The notes below the pieces were generated by a model, which was not told the origin of the DNA, ran no database searches, and worked only from the letters and a program-made list of their open reading frames with translations. Below, in pieces: positions 34,138-44,886 of a DNA stretch of 64,000 bases (position 1 is the stretch's first letter; every line of letters begins with the position of its first letter). A program made the position numbers and the translations under genes. This DNA comes from Austropuccinia psidii. Its lineage: Eukaryota > Basidiomycota > Pucciniomycetes > Pucciniales > Sphaerophragmiaceae. The DNA lies in contig JALGQZ010000005.1 in the NCBI GenBank assembly GCA_023105745.1, forward strand, positions 63,044,019-63,108,018, in the 5' to 3' direction.

Positions 34138-35501
34138 ATGTTGTGCACGTTATGCACCAAGCGGGGTATCCCCTGCATTCGTTCCTCGACGACGAACGGC
34201 GCTTGTGATGCTTGCCGACAAGCACACAAGAAATGTTCGTTCGTTGTCCGCCCCTTCCGACCACGAGGCCAGACGAGTTCTCGCCCAAGACGCCCTCGCG
34301 AGGACTCCTTTGTGGTCGACGATGATGAAACCATTTCCGAGCGTGAATGGACGCCGGGCCCCCAAACAGGCCAACGGGAACGATTCCGGACGATTAGCCC
34401 TGTCCCCTCCAGTATCGATTTGTCCACTCCCCCTCCTAGGCCACCATCCGATGGTCACTTCACTCCTCGACCGGAGCGAAGTGAATATCCGGCCGATGAA
34501 GGATGGTGATGGCGAGAGGACATTTGAGCTTGGGCTGATCGTCACCATGTCTTATCACCAATGGGATTCAAACGCCAAAGTAAGTTTTATTTCTCCTCTT
34601 TATCTCATTTCTCTTCACGCAATAATACTGACTTTTTTCCATTACTCATAGAACCAAACCCCCCGAATCCCACCCGACACGACTCTCCCGTTCCCAGTTT
34701 GCCTTGCGAGCAAACCCCCCGGCAACCCACTCCAGGCCCGAGTGGCACCCGATGGTCTGAGGAATTATTCCGTGGTAAGCAGCCAAAGTTTCATTTCATT
34801 TTCACTTTCACTTTCGAGTCGAGTGAACTGACACTTACTCCTTTTTTAGAACCCTCCCGAACCGAAGAGCCACCTATTCCTGGCCCGAGTCCATCGTCCC
34901 AACCACCTGAGGACGATACGACTCGTGAGCCAGAACCTGAGGTGGCTCCTACGCAATCCACGGAGGAACCTTATGGTAAGTCACCCCTTTTTTCTCTTCG
35001 ATCCATATCCACTTTTCCTCATTTTTTCTTCGACCGTCTCCAGATCGTCCCGCCACTCCTCGCTCAATCATCATCATCGACGATACGCCCGTGGGATCAC
35101 CCCATCCCCCTCCCCCTTCTTCTTCACCGACTCCACCATCTTCCCCTTCCACTCCAACCCCGGTTCCCTCCCCAGAGATCCCTTCCAGTGCCCCCGAGAA
35201 CCCCAACGCCTCCTCCCCCCCGGTGCCAAGCTCCTCTCATTCCCACGATGACGCTCGCCAGGAATTCACCGACCTGCGACCGACCCTAAGGATTCCTCGA
35301 GCCATCGTCCACGATTCGATCAACCGAATCTTGTTGGAGCATCGTCGCTTGCTCCACATGATTCCTTTCGTGGATGCAACTCATCGAAATGAGATGCACC
35401 GGGAATTCCGGGAGGAACCAAACTCCCTCCTTGCCCAGGCACTGGAGCCTTATCCAAAGGAGGACATAACCGGGATAGTCTCCAAATTCCTCGAAAAATA
35501 A
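34138..35501 (+). CDS. Zn2Cys6 proline-rich protein, transposon cargo
   Basis: The N-terminus fits the fungal Zn(II)2Cys6 binuclear cluster exactly: Cys at residues 3, 6, 13, 23, 26 and 33 give C-x2-C-x6-C-x9-C-x2-C-x6-C, followed by basic residues (RPRRPRED). Such clusters bind DNA as dimers at CGG half-sites. The rest is Pro/Ser/Thr-rich, ending in a helical segment (VHDSINRILLEHRRLLHMIP). At least four exons are predicted: 34138 to about 34478, 34652-34770, 34850-34971 and 35042-35501. The last three join in frame with clear GTAAG..AG introns, while the first donor (GTGAAT at about 34479) is weak and could be wrong. Its function as regulator of the element is inferred from the domain and the nearby palindromes. 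Confidence 0.72.
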
Positions 35502-35934
35502 AAATTTAAAAAAAATGTCATTATTTCCTCTTTTTATTTTTTGTAATACTTTCTTTTGAATAAAATATTTGCCTTCAATTATTGTTATGTTCAAATTCTA
35601 TTACATTCTTTGTTCACGTAAAAATTACTTATTTCCTCCTTAGAGAAAAACCCTGATTGCGTGAGAATTATTTTTGTAAGTGCCCCACCAAGAGTTTGAG
35701 TGAGTATTTGTTTTTGTGAACCTCTTTTTCTCAAAATGCGCCAATAGTTGCCGTTATCCTCTCGTATATTTTCTTCTTCCATGGTTTAGAGCCATACCCA
35801 TTCCTAACTGTAAAAAAGCGGGAGGTTCCCGTATGTGAGCAATCGAGTCCAGATTCATGAAACATGGCCTTTCCTATGGTCACACGCTATTAGTCTTACT
35901 CATGTATTGAATTGTTTAAATTGTCTAGAACCTT

Positions 35935-36525
35935 CACAAGCGTAAGGATTGGCGTGTGACTTGTCAGGAGGCTGCACAGGCGTAAGGATTGGCATGTGGA
36001 TTGTTGGGAGCCTGCACAGGCATAAGGATTGGCGTGTGAATTGTTGGGAGCCTGCACAGGCATAAGGATTGGCGTGTGAATTGTTGGGAGCCTGCACAGG
36101 CGTAAGAATTTGTCAGCATTGTTGGCAACCCTCCCATGCGTAAGGATTGGCGTGTGAATCGTCGGAAGCCTGTACAGGCGTAAGGAATTTTAGCACTTTT
36201 GGGACCCTCCCCAAGCATAAGGATGGGCATGTGAATTGTTGGGAGCCTGCACAGGCGTAAGAATTGGCGTGTGAATTCTTGGGATCCTGCACAGGATAAA
36301 GAAAATTTCAGCACTGTGGGGAAGCTTCACAAGCGTAAGAATTGGCGTGTGAATCGTCGAAAGCCTGTAAAGGCGTAACGATTGGCGTGTAAATTTTCGG
36401 GAGCCTGCACAGGCCCAAGGATTGGCGTGTGTAGCGTTGGCACCCCGCATAGGCGTAAGGAACTTTCAGCATTGTCAGAACCTGCACAAGCATGAGGATT
36501 TGCGTGTGAAGCATTGGCATCCTGG
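35935..36525. repeat. 40-bp minisatellite, about 15 units
   Basis: The unit contains GCCTGCACAGGC (itself a small hairpin), then GTAAGGATTGGCGTGTGAA and TTGTTGGGA. Units diverge by several bases. It lies between the convergent Zn2Cys6 and oxygenase genes. Long minus-strand frames across it (ANPYACAGSQQFTRQS-type repeats) are a by-product of the repeat. The part before it (35502-35934) holds no gene. Confidence 0.9.
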
Positions 36526-36548
36526 ACAATAGCAACAAACCAGGACAG

Positions 36549-36574
36549 ATGTACGATGGCATGCCACCGTACAT
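36549..36574. promoter_or_regulatory. Palindrome between convergent cargo genes
   Basis: The 26 bp read ATGTACGATGGCA then TGCCACCGTACAT, with one mismatch. It belongs to the same family as 18196, 31598, 38464 and 41346. This is the one member not in a 5' region; it lies about 190 bp past the 3' end of the oxygenase gene. Confidence 0.6.
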
Positions 36575-36765
36575 AATCCACTTCACCCCTTTTTCATGTG
36601 AGACACCCCATCTCCCGCACTCGAATCCATCCAATCCTGGTGTATATTGTCCTCTGCCTTACCTCACCATTACTTACCCAACCCACTTGCAAATCTCCTC
36701 ATTCTTTGAATCGGCATGAGATTGTATTACCATCCCTGATTTGATAGCCCGCTCTCTCGCCAATC

Positions 36766-38029
36766 TCATAATAGCCATTGCTTTTTTGCTAACCTGCTTG
36801 AGCATTGTGCGGACATACCCACTAGTGTCGTGCTTTCATTGTCCTGTGCTGGATCAGTATAATGAACAAATGTACTACTGGCCCACACTACCTGAATGAG
36901 CCCATGACATGCGGATAGATCAATCCAAAAATGCTCATTTGGGAAAATCAATTTTCCCCCTGTACACCGCTTTGACGCATCTCTTTGAATTTGGCCGGGC
37001 TGCTTATCAGCTTGAAACCACCATCCCGAAGCATACAGCGATGCATCCTTATCAACATGAGGTGCGTTTTTGAATCCATTCATGGTGAAAGTGAGTGCGG
37101 AAGCAAACTCAAATGCACCCTGATTTGCCGGAATATCGCCTTCATAGTTGACTTGATCAAAAGACGGAACCCCCAATGAGTTGTAGCAATTTTGAATCTT
37201 CTGAAATAAATTATCCCCAACATATCGTAAGGAATGACCTAGAATGCGACCCACCGAGCTAAGATTGGCACCTCGGTCCCGCCATTCATCTTTTGCATTT
37301 TCAATTTTGCCAGCACTACCATACAGACCAAATTGTTCATTCTTCGTGGTGCATTTGCGCCACCCAATCGCGAACATAAATCCCTCCAGTAATGCTCCAT
37401 TTGTTGCAATAGGGTCGGTGAAACTCTTTTCGCGAAATAGGAATTGTGATAATTCATCCCATTGATTGACCTCGACTTCACTCATTGTTGTGAATGGTCG
37501 GAATTCGACAAGGGCAATGAGTAATCCGGTTGAAGAGAAAATTGCCACACGCCCAAAGTGAATGCGTTTGATCTGATTGACATCCACAAGCCTCCGAATT
37601 TCACTTGGGGTGATATTTGCTGATACTGGCATTGATATTTGTGCTGTTGGGCGAGAGGAGGAAAACAACCTATTCATTCGGGTCGTTTTGCGCTCATTTG
37701 TCTTTTGGGATCTGCTACTATTCCCGAGTGGTTGAGGGATCACTACGTGTTGAAGCAAACAAGATATCAGATACTGCCAAGGAGCTTTCTTCGGCACACA
37801 TCCTTTGACTTCCCTGTTGGAGCCCACATGACATTGGCACAATCTGAACCGACTAAAGCCCATGTTCTTCAGTGGGGCCCAATGAGCGTGCCACATAAAT
37901 GTGGAAGCATATATATATATCTATATATATACACTGAGATTAAGCGAGTAACTCACACTTTCCTTCCTCAGCCCGACGCTTTCTCGCGAGTTCCCTTTTA
38001 CGCTCTTTTCCTTTTTTCGTGAATGGCAT
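36766..38029 (-). CDS. TET/JBP-like 2OG-Fe(II) dioxygenase, transposon cargo
   Basis: This belongs to the Tet-like 2OG-Fe(II) oxygenase family expanded in rust fungi. Family members can oxidise 5-methylcytosine or thymine in DNA; the substrate here is unknown. Two exons are likely: 38029-37959 (a Lys/Arg-rich start, MPFTKKGKERKRELARKRR) and 37852-36766, joined in frame to 385 residues (donor GTGTGAG; acceptor at 37853 or 9 bp later). The fold signature is clear in the C-terminal half: PHVDKDASLYASGWWF with the iron-binding H-x-D near residue 289, then RCTGGKLIFPNEHFWIDLSA, and the distal His in FVHYTDP near 353. The frame is intact. A less likely reading starts at the ATG at 37896 without splicing. 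A palindrome lies 435 bp upstream. Confidence 0.82.
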
Positions 38030-38463
38030 GCTTTCAGCAGAAAATGAAATGAAACCGAATGATTACTGATTTCTTAATATCACCTAAATTGGATTGCGGT
38101 GGATGAATCTTTTTTAATTGCGGCTAAAAAGAAAGCTCACGCCTGACCTTGGCAAATTCACGATCTCAAATACCTGAACCTGAAAATTGCAGTGGATAGT
38201 GCATTATTCAATTTTACACATTGATGTTCCCATGCAATCACTTTCCAATCCAACCATTTGGAATCTTGCAAGCACACGCAAATGCAATTTGCATCGTGCT
38301 GCGGATCCCTAGCTATCCTAGTCCTCTTGAAAGACACAGGAACATTTGGCCTATTATGGGCTGGCGGGAAGTGATAAACGCGACTTCCCGCAATGCCCCG
38401 CGTGTGCTACTCGCGGGCACAACGCCTGACTCAGCTTGCGTCTTGTCGGAGTCTTTGCAATGA

Positions 38464-38487
38464 TGTACGGAGGCATGCCGCCGTACA
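38464..38487. promoter_or_regulatory. Palindrome CGG-N10-CCG upstream of the oxygenase
   Basis: TGTACGGAGGCA is followed by TGCCGCCGTACA, with one mismatched pair. It keeps the CGG and CCG triplets ten bases apart. It lies between the 3' end of gene F and the start of the oxygenase. Confidence 0.62.
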
Positions 38488-38605
38488 ATTACTATTGGCT
38501 ATCCTACTACTACATCCGGGAAGTAGTAGGATAGGAAGTCATGATTATTAAATTCATAAATAACTTTGCAAAATTCAATTACAATCTATCTAGTACAAAG
38601 CTAAT

Positions 38606-40847
38606 CTAAAACGGGTCAATCCTGGTTGTGAGTTTAGCTGACCTGGGTACCGTCAAGGTGACCTCATCACTTGAAGCAAGCCCGCGATTCGCCACCCAGG
38701 CATCACCAAAGTCTAATACTAAGCATCGTGCAAAATCAAATCTAAGAGGTACAGTGGGGTTAAAAGACTCTGATGAGAAGAAACTTTTATTCAGTAAATT
38801 ACATATATACTTATTAGTACGTAGCCACACTGGCTCCACTAGATTTTTACCCTCTGAAAGTTTTGCGGAAATGTCAATTAGTGCTAAAGCCCCTTTAACT
38901 GAGCTTGTTCTCCAGTCATCTGAGCATACCATCAAACCACGAACCCCCGCCGCACAGAATGCCGCTAATATACCATAGCAAATTCGATTGATTCCAAGAT
39001 TCTTGTGACACGCCAAAAGATCTTTGATGGCCTCATTTTTTTTTGAGTTTGTGAGTTTGCCTTTGATGCCATTAACTTCGACCTTTGTATGTGCACGTAC
39101 CATGTTGTACGCAATCATCAAATGGATAACTGTATCCATTAGATCCTCCAGGTTCTTGTGCGGCTTTGTGGATATCTCATTGTCAGCGCCGCCACCTTCA
39201 ATGCTGAGTTGGGTTGCACGTTGCTTCGATTTACTCAAGCAGGAGGCAAGGTATTCAACTGCTCCGCGTTCGAGTCCAAGAGGATCGGTCGAATTTGATG
39301 TTGGTGCAACATATGGTTTGGGTGCAATCACATCGTATGAGACTAAACTAATGGATTCAAACATAACATTTGCCCAAAAATGTTTAACTGGATTGGCGGG
39401 GTAAAGAAGGCTCTGAACCATTTTGAAGAAGGAGTGTTCAGATTTTGCGAGATTATCTGGAGGTTTAGCTGATTCCTTCATCAATTTGAGATTCAAAATG
39501 TTGTGATCACAAAACGCTTCTGTTTTGGTTGGCTTAAAAAAATCTAACCCTGTATATTGCAATTTATATCACCAGTCAACAGCCAATAATCAAGTATCAT
39601 GCACAAAGATAAAAAAAAACTCACCTGCCATCTCAAGGTCCTGCAGCCAAGCCGACATTTTAAGATCTCGGTTACTGATCACCTTAATACCAACGGGCAG
39701 GAATGTATGAGCATCCTTTGTTGGTAAATTGTCCCATCTATTTTTGTAAATCCTATTGATATTATCAAGCCCCCTTTTCCATGATTGTTGAGTAATATTG
39801 GAATGATAATTCAAAATGCCTGCAAACTCTTCCATGCGGGATAAAAATATTCCTTGAAAATTCGCAGCGGATGACACTTCGGGCTCAGCGTCGGGAATTA
39901 TATCAGTCATATCTCGTCCCATTGTATCATGTTTAATTGTTTCCCTTTCTTGAAAGGCTTGAATATTCCGAGGAGAGGCGGGAGGGGTTTCATCATGGAT
40001 TGTTTCATTGGGTATCGGGGGACTTTCTGTATGTGGAGCTTCATCATGGATTGTTTCATTGAGTATTGGGGGGGGTTCAGTATGCGGAGGTTCATTATCA
40101 ATATGGTCCACTTCAACATTGATCATTTCATCACCTTGATCCCGGGAATCCTTTGCGGCTTCAAAGGTACAGCGTTTTTTGTTTGTTTTTTTGGTCGCAT
40201 GTATATTTGGTCTTTTTCCTAATCCTTTGCCTGGAAATCCAATTACGACTCGAGATCCTTCAGGTAGAGATTCTCCCACCTCCACACCTGCCCATATATT
40301 GTAAGCAGCTATTTTTATCAATTTTGTTTTGAATTAGTAATGGACTTACGGTTCAAATCCATTTTGAGCAGGCTCATGGCTTCAGCAATCTTTTGACGCA
40401 CATAATCAGGAATTTTACTATCATTTTGGATTTTTTCGAGCCTTGGGATTGTTTGAGCAATGTTGGAGACAAATTGTTCCTTGGATATAATTTCCACCTC
40501 CCCACTGAAAATTACATCATCTTGCCCATCATCTTCTGTCGGTGCACAAGGTTCAACAGTCTTTTCCTTCTCATAACTTTTAAAATTCGGTTTCTGAGAG
40601 CTTGGAGGCTGCCCTGAAATAAAGGCTATGACACAATATCAGGTTTTGGGAGATTAGAAATATTCAAGATGGATGCATACTCACATTCTGGAAGAACTGG
40701 TGGATCTTGATTATCTTCATGTGACTGGCTCTCTACTTCAATGCCTAATTCACGACTACTGGCGATATCAGAGATTTCACTTCCACTCTCTGGGGCTGAA
40801 GTTGGTCGTTCATTGAATTCAGTTGAGTTTCCCGGGGTTCGGGCCAT
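38606..40847 (-). CDS. Gene F, four-exon conserved unknown protein
   Basis: I do not recognise the family. Exons 40847-40685, 40613-40350, 40308-39625 and 39549-38606 join in frame to 684 residues through introns of 71, 41 and 75 bp with GTGAGT or GTAAGT donors and AG acceptors. Residues 1-55 are acidic and Ser-rich. The middle has a Pro/Glu/His repeat (NETIHDE twice) and a Lys-rich stretch (KKTNKKRC). The last 310 residues look globular and alpha-helical (NLEDLMDTVIHLMIAYN, RICYGILAAFCAAGVRGLMV). There is no stop or frameshift. It is transcribed in the same direction as the oxygenase, 577 bp upstream of it, and its own upstream region has a degenerate palindrome at 41346. Confidence 0.78.
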
Positions 40848-41345
40848 AGAGGAGGTAGTTTATTATGCAAATAGATGGTGACGAGTTGATTGAAACTTGT
40901 TTGAAAATTTTTTGATAAAAGATCCAAATTCAAGAAAAAAGGTGCAAGTAAAATAATCGCATTTGCAAAATGCAATTTGTCGGGAAATTGAAGGAGGCGA
41001 TGTTTTGCAAATTATTTCATATCATGCAAATGAAATCACTTCCCTGTGAGACATTGAATAAAGTTGACTAGTGAGAAACCTACTAAAGTCAACTTTTGAA
41101 CTATTCAATGCTCATGAGGTAAGGACTAAGCAAAGTGTTCATTTGATTGATATGAAATAAAATGGTTTTGTCGGCGAAACAGGAGACACAATTCTTGTCT
41201 TAAATAGTCCACTTATTAGGTTTTAATTTGTGAGTCTCATGATTTAAACCCTAACCACAACATGGTGAATATACTGACCAATTTCCCCTTAGGTCCTGTT
41301 GGCAGAGAAGGCCACTCAGCATATTTCGGCAATTGCGTTCATCGT

Positions 41346-41367
41346 GTACGCCAACAAGCCACCGTAC
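41346..41367. promoter_or_regulatory. Degenerate palindrome upstream of gene F
   Basis: The outer arms GTACG and CGTAC and the right half (GCCACCGTAC) match the family consensus at the same 22-bp length, but the inner left half has diverged. It lies about 500 bp upstream of gene F. Confidence 0.45.
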
Positions 41368-41403
41368 TGTACACTATGGATGTAATACGGAAGCGTGAGG
41401 AGG

Positions 41404-41660
41404 GTAAGCGTTGTCGGAGGCATGTCGGGAGGGCACTACATGAGCGTAAGGATGGTAAGCAGTGTCGGGAGAATGTCGGGAGGGAGGGTAAGCGTTGTCG
41501 GAGGCATGTCGGGAGGGCACTACATGAGCGTAAGGATGGTAAGCAGTGTTGGGAGAATGTCGGGAGGGAGGGTAAGCGTTGTCGGAGGCATGTCGGGAGG
41601 GCACTACATGAGCGTAAGGATGCTAAGCGTTGTCGGAGGCATGTTGGGAGGGTACTACAC
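41404..41660. repeat. 84-bp subterminal minisatellite, about three units
   Basis: Units start with GTAAGCGTTGTCGGAGG at 41404, 41488 and 41572 and contain ATGTCGGGAGGG twice and GAGCGTAAGGATGGTAAGC once. It lies 370-630 bp inside the right terminal repeat. A 145-codon plus-strand frame across it is only the repeat read through. Confidence 0.9.
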
Positions 41661-41699
41661 AAGCGTGTGGATGGTAGGGGCGGGGGTGTGAAAGCGTAG

Positions 41700-41987
41700 C
41701 GAGTGGTGAGGACGGAGAGGGGTGGGCAGTGTCGGAGTCTCATCCGGATGGAGGGCGGTGCGGGTGCGTAAGCATGCTAAGCGTCGGGGAGGCGGAAGCC
41801 AATGAGGTGAAATTACACAAACGTTGCGCATAGTGTTGAAATGGGTTTGGGCTTTGAGTGACATTCTCATGTGACACATGTGACGATTGACGTTGTCTTG
41901 ACGCTGACGTGACGTGACCCACTAAATCCAGTGACTATAAAGTGACACTAACGCGACTGAAGCAAGATTTTATACTGACCGCGGTGC
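41700..41987. other. Right subterminal region of copy 1
   Basis: This non-coding stretch is relatively GC-rich. TGACG words cluster at 41880-41950 (TTGACGTTGTCTTGACGCTGACGTGACG), probably the right-hand counterpart of the ACGTCAAGC repeats near the left end. Confidence 0.55.
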
Positions 41988-42033
41988 GACGTGAAGTCAA
42001 TCGCCGACGATTGACGCGAGATTCACCCTGGTG
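41988..42033 (-). repeat. Right terminal inverted repeat, copy 1
   Basis: On the minus strand it starts CACCAGGGTGAATC and pairs with 14002-14047. AAA follows as part of the target duplication. Confidence 0.92.
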
Positions 42034-43138
42034 AAATATTGTCAGGCTTGGTGCTTTGGTAGTTGGTAGGTGTCTATACACCTTCTGGCAGTCCAGTTAG
42101 GCTCTTGAGCTTCGGAAAGGCTACCAGTGTGATCCTAACCTGATTGATCAGTAATGGCGGGCATCAAATCCTTTCCCCGAGTTAAATCCGCTTCCAGAAT
42201 CAAACTTGTCATTTCTGGTGTGCTAGTGAGGCGTTATGGATTAAGGTCCTTGTATGGTAAGTGAGATTCTTCGTGATTGCTGGCCTGTTTGGCTTCAAAC
42301 AACATGCTGTGCTGCTTCCATCCTCCACAGCTGGTCATTAGTACGGCTTTGGGGTTTGAAAGCTAATGAATTTGCAGATTTTTAGTCTAATTACTGTTGC
42401 GTGCTCAGTTCCAAGAATAACCATTTTAAATTCTAAAGGCAGCGCATTTTTGCATTCTTTTTTTTTAAACATGTCATGAAAAGTTAAAAGTAGTCTTGTC
42501 ACGTCATTAGCGGTGTATTTCAGCAGAGGCTTCCATTAATGGCTTCGGAGGAGTTGGATTAGCTTGGAATCGTAATTCCGAGTGGATTGCTAATGCATGT
42601 TAGATCAGTTGACATATCTGGTCATCAAGTTTTATTGTCACTGCATTAGCTAGTAGCCGATGTTAATGTTTAACCTCAGATCAATGAGAGAAGCGAGTCT
42701 GGGATCTGGCTGTGTTGATTATGCTGGTGTCGTGTACTAAACTAAGGCTGAACTTAATATTCTTGCAGCTAAACTGTAGCTTTGGAATGGAAAATTTAGC
42801 ATGTTCCTCAACCCCTGAAGCCATGATCTCCTCTGATCAATTATGGTTCCTCAGAGAGGGTGGTATCATGCGATTAATGTCCTATACAAATTGACTTATG
42901 TTGGTAATTGAGATTCATTTCACTAGTTCTGCATTGCATTGCATCAGGACCCTAAGAGCGAAAGCTGATATCGTTCCGTGAGATCCATCCAGATAGAGAT
43001 TTAGTTGGGTTACGATTAAGCGTCTTTAAATGCATGCACTTGGTGAGACCTATCAATCTCCATTTGAGACTACCTTCAGGGTGTAAGCAATGGACTATAA
43101 ATACCCCCCCTCTCTGGTGCGACTTGTTTCCTCTTTTT

Positions 43139-43198
<60 letters not shown>

Positions 43199-44041
43199 AA
43201 ATAAAAAATAATTCTCAAACATTAAGTATAAGTATCAATTAAGTTAGATAATTAATTGAGATCAAGCGATACATCCCAAGTCCCTTGTTAGAAAAAACGC
43301 ATTGTGATCAAAAAATTGAATTTAGTTGTTTCAGACGACTTGGAGCGTTAATTTAAATTTAATATTAGAAGTTGTATTTTGAACAAAACCTGGTGCAGTG
43401 ACAATTAAAATTGTACTATTGAGCCTGCTTTGACGAGGAGGCTCAATTGAAGGCTTTTAGGCTTATTTCTTTTAGCTAAAAGATATTTCAGTTGCATTGA
43501 GGTCAGTAGCCAAATGTAAAGGATTAGTAGTTTATTTTAGTTTTGGTTTTTTTTTTTGTGCTTCTATGATACGTTGTGGTACATGTAGATTTATTTTTGC
43601 TTTTTTATTTGAAGCGATATTCTTCCGGTAGTCATGTGAAGTCAAAAGATCTCTGCGTTTTCTGAATCTGTCTAGCAAGTCCTATAGCTTTAGCTCTGAC
43701 TGTAGATTCTTGCGTGTTGATTTTCATTCACCAGTGCTTCTTTTATTCTTCATTGAGTCATGTTGCCTTGGTTATTATTTTGGAATGTTATAGTTGTGTG
43801 TTTAGTTTTGATTTCTTCATCCATGCCTTTTGATTTTAATGTTACTTTTAGTTGCCACATCCCCTTTCTCTTTTTTTTTTCTTTTTTTTTTTTTTTTTGA
43901 AAAAAATAAATAAAAAATAAAAGAAAATAAATCGTTATTTATTGGGGCTTGAAGACCCAAAAAAGAACTTCATTGAGTTGATAGTTGAGAAAAGATGTTG
44001 ATTAACTAGAATAAATTCACTTAGATAAGCAATTAATTCAC

Positions 44042-44075
<34 letters not shown>

Positions 44076-44886
44076 AATAAAAAAAATATTATTCAAATAA
44101 AATTAAATAAAAGTAAAAATAATGAAATAATGAAATAAAATAATAAAATAATGAAATAATAAAATAATATGTTGATAAAAAAATTGGATGAAATAATAAT
44201 TAAGCTGAAGTTATAGTCTGTAATTTATTCTTGATGATATTTGTATAAGTATATCTTATCCTCCAGATGATCATCTGTGCAGTAAAATTTATATTCTCTT
44301 TTTTTTTAAAAAAAAACTAAGGATAATGGAAGTTTTTTATTTTATATTTATGATTTTTCAGTTATAATTTTACTGAGTATGAGTTAAGTGGAGATTAATG
44401 TTTTCTTTTTTTAGATATATTTGTTTATTGATTTTTTATGAATAAAACACAAAAAGGTAGAATTAGATAAATAGTGAAATTAGAAAAAAGCAAATAAATA
44501 AATGAAGAATTTTTAATATCATGTAGGTTTTTTTCTTTAGTTATCATCTACTGATATGAACTGAATTGAAAATGATTGTTTTTTTTTGTTGTTTTTCTTT
44601 TTCTTGAGAAAAAAATAAATATAACTATAAGATAAAATATTTGATATCAGGTAAGCTTATATTCTCTTTCTTCCTTCCAAGCTTATATGAATTGAAGCTT
44701 ATTTTTGAATTTTTAATATTTTATTTTGTGTCCCTTTCTTTTTTAGTATAAAAGAAGAATTGAATTGTAAAGAGGAAGGATGGAAGTGGTAAAAAAAAAT
44801 GAAAATTTGAAGAAATAAATAATAATAATATCAATGGAAATAGGATTGATGATTAAGCAAAGGATTGGGGACTTAGCAGGTGAGAT
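42034..44886 (-). other. Non-coding gag-pol spacer, gag-proximal part
   Basis: There is no credible gene in 2.85 kb. It contains a 55-base T run at 43140-43194, further T runs near 43553, 43880 and 44044 that are each followed by A-rich DNA, a hairpin GGTGT-CTAT-ACACC near 42072 and a polypyrimidine site near 43105 (TACCCCCCCTCTCT, polypurine on the transcribed strand). It joins the hairpin-rich segment at 13638-14001. Confidence 0.65.

Larger units (their letters stand above)
14002..42033. mobile_element. CACTA-like giant transposon copy 1 (complete)
   Basis: The element has 46-bp terminal inverted repeats starting CACC[AG]GGG (14002-14047 and 41988-42033; five mismatches by eye) and is flanked by AAA on both sides (13999-14001, 42034-42036), the 3-bp duplication expected of CACTA elements. 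It is 28,032 bp, about 20.5 kb without the hAT-like element inside it. It carries a Tnp2/Plavaka-like transposase, gene B, a SNF2 helicase, a Zn2Cys6 protein, a TET/JBP-like oxygenase and gene F. A second copy with the same order lies around it (1-3368 and 52331-58174), which confirms that these genes travel together at least from the terminal repeat through SNF2. Confidence 0.92.

Noticed and set aside
34091..34651. 186-codon frame overlapping the Zn2Cys6 gene in another frame
   Set aside because: The frame from 34138 has the exact Zn2Cys6 pattern, a perfect intron acceptor before its ATG and spliced continuation; this one is a shadow.
35780..36530. Regular short repeats suggesting a CRISPR array
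   Set aside because: Units are contiguous and diverged with no unique spacers, and the genome is eukaryotic.
35900..36634. Several minus-strand frames with repeated ANPYACAGS-like units
   Set aside because: They arise from the 40-bp minisatellite; no start context, introns or conservation support a protein.
41262..41699. 145-codon plus-strand frame with Arg-rich repeats
   Set aside because: It is a read-through of the 84-bp subterminal minisatellite.
42952..43218. Minus-strand frame with a long poly-Lys stretch
   Set aside because: It is the translation of the 55-base T run.
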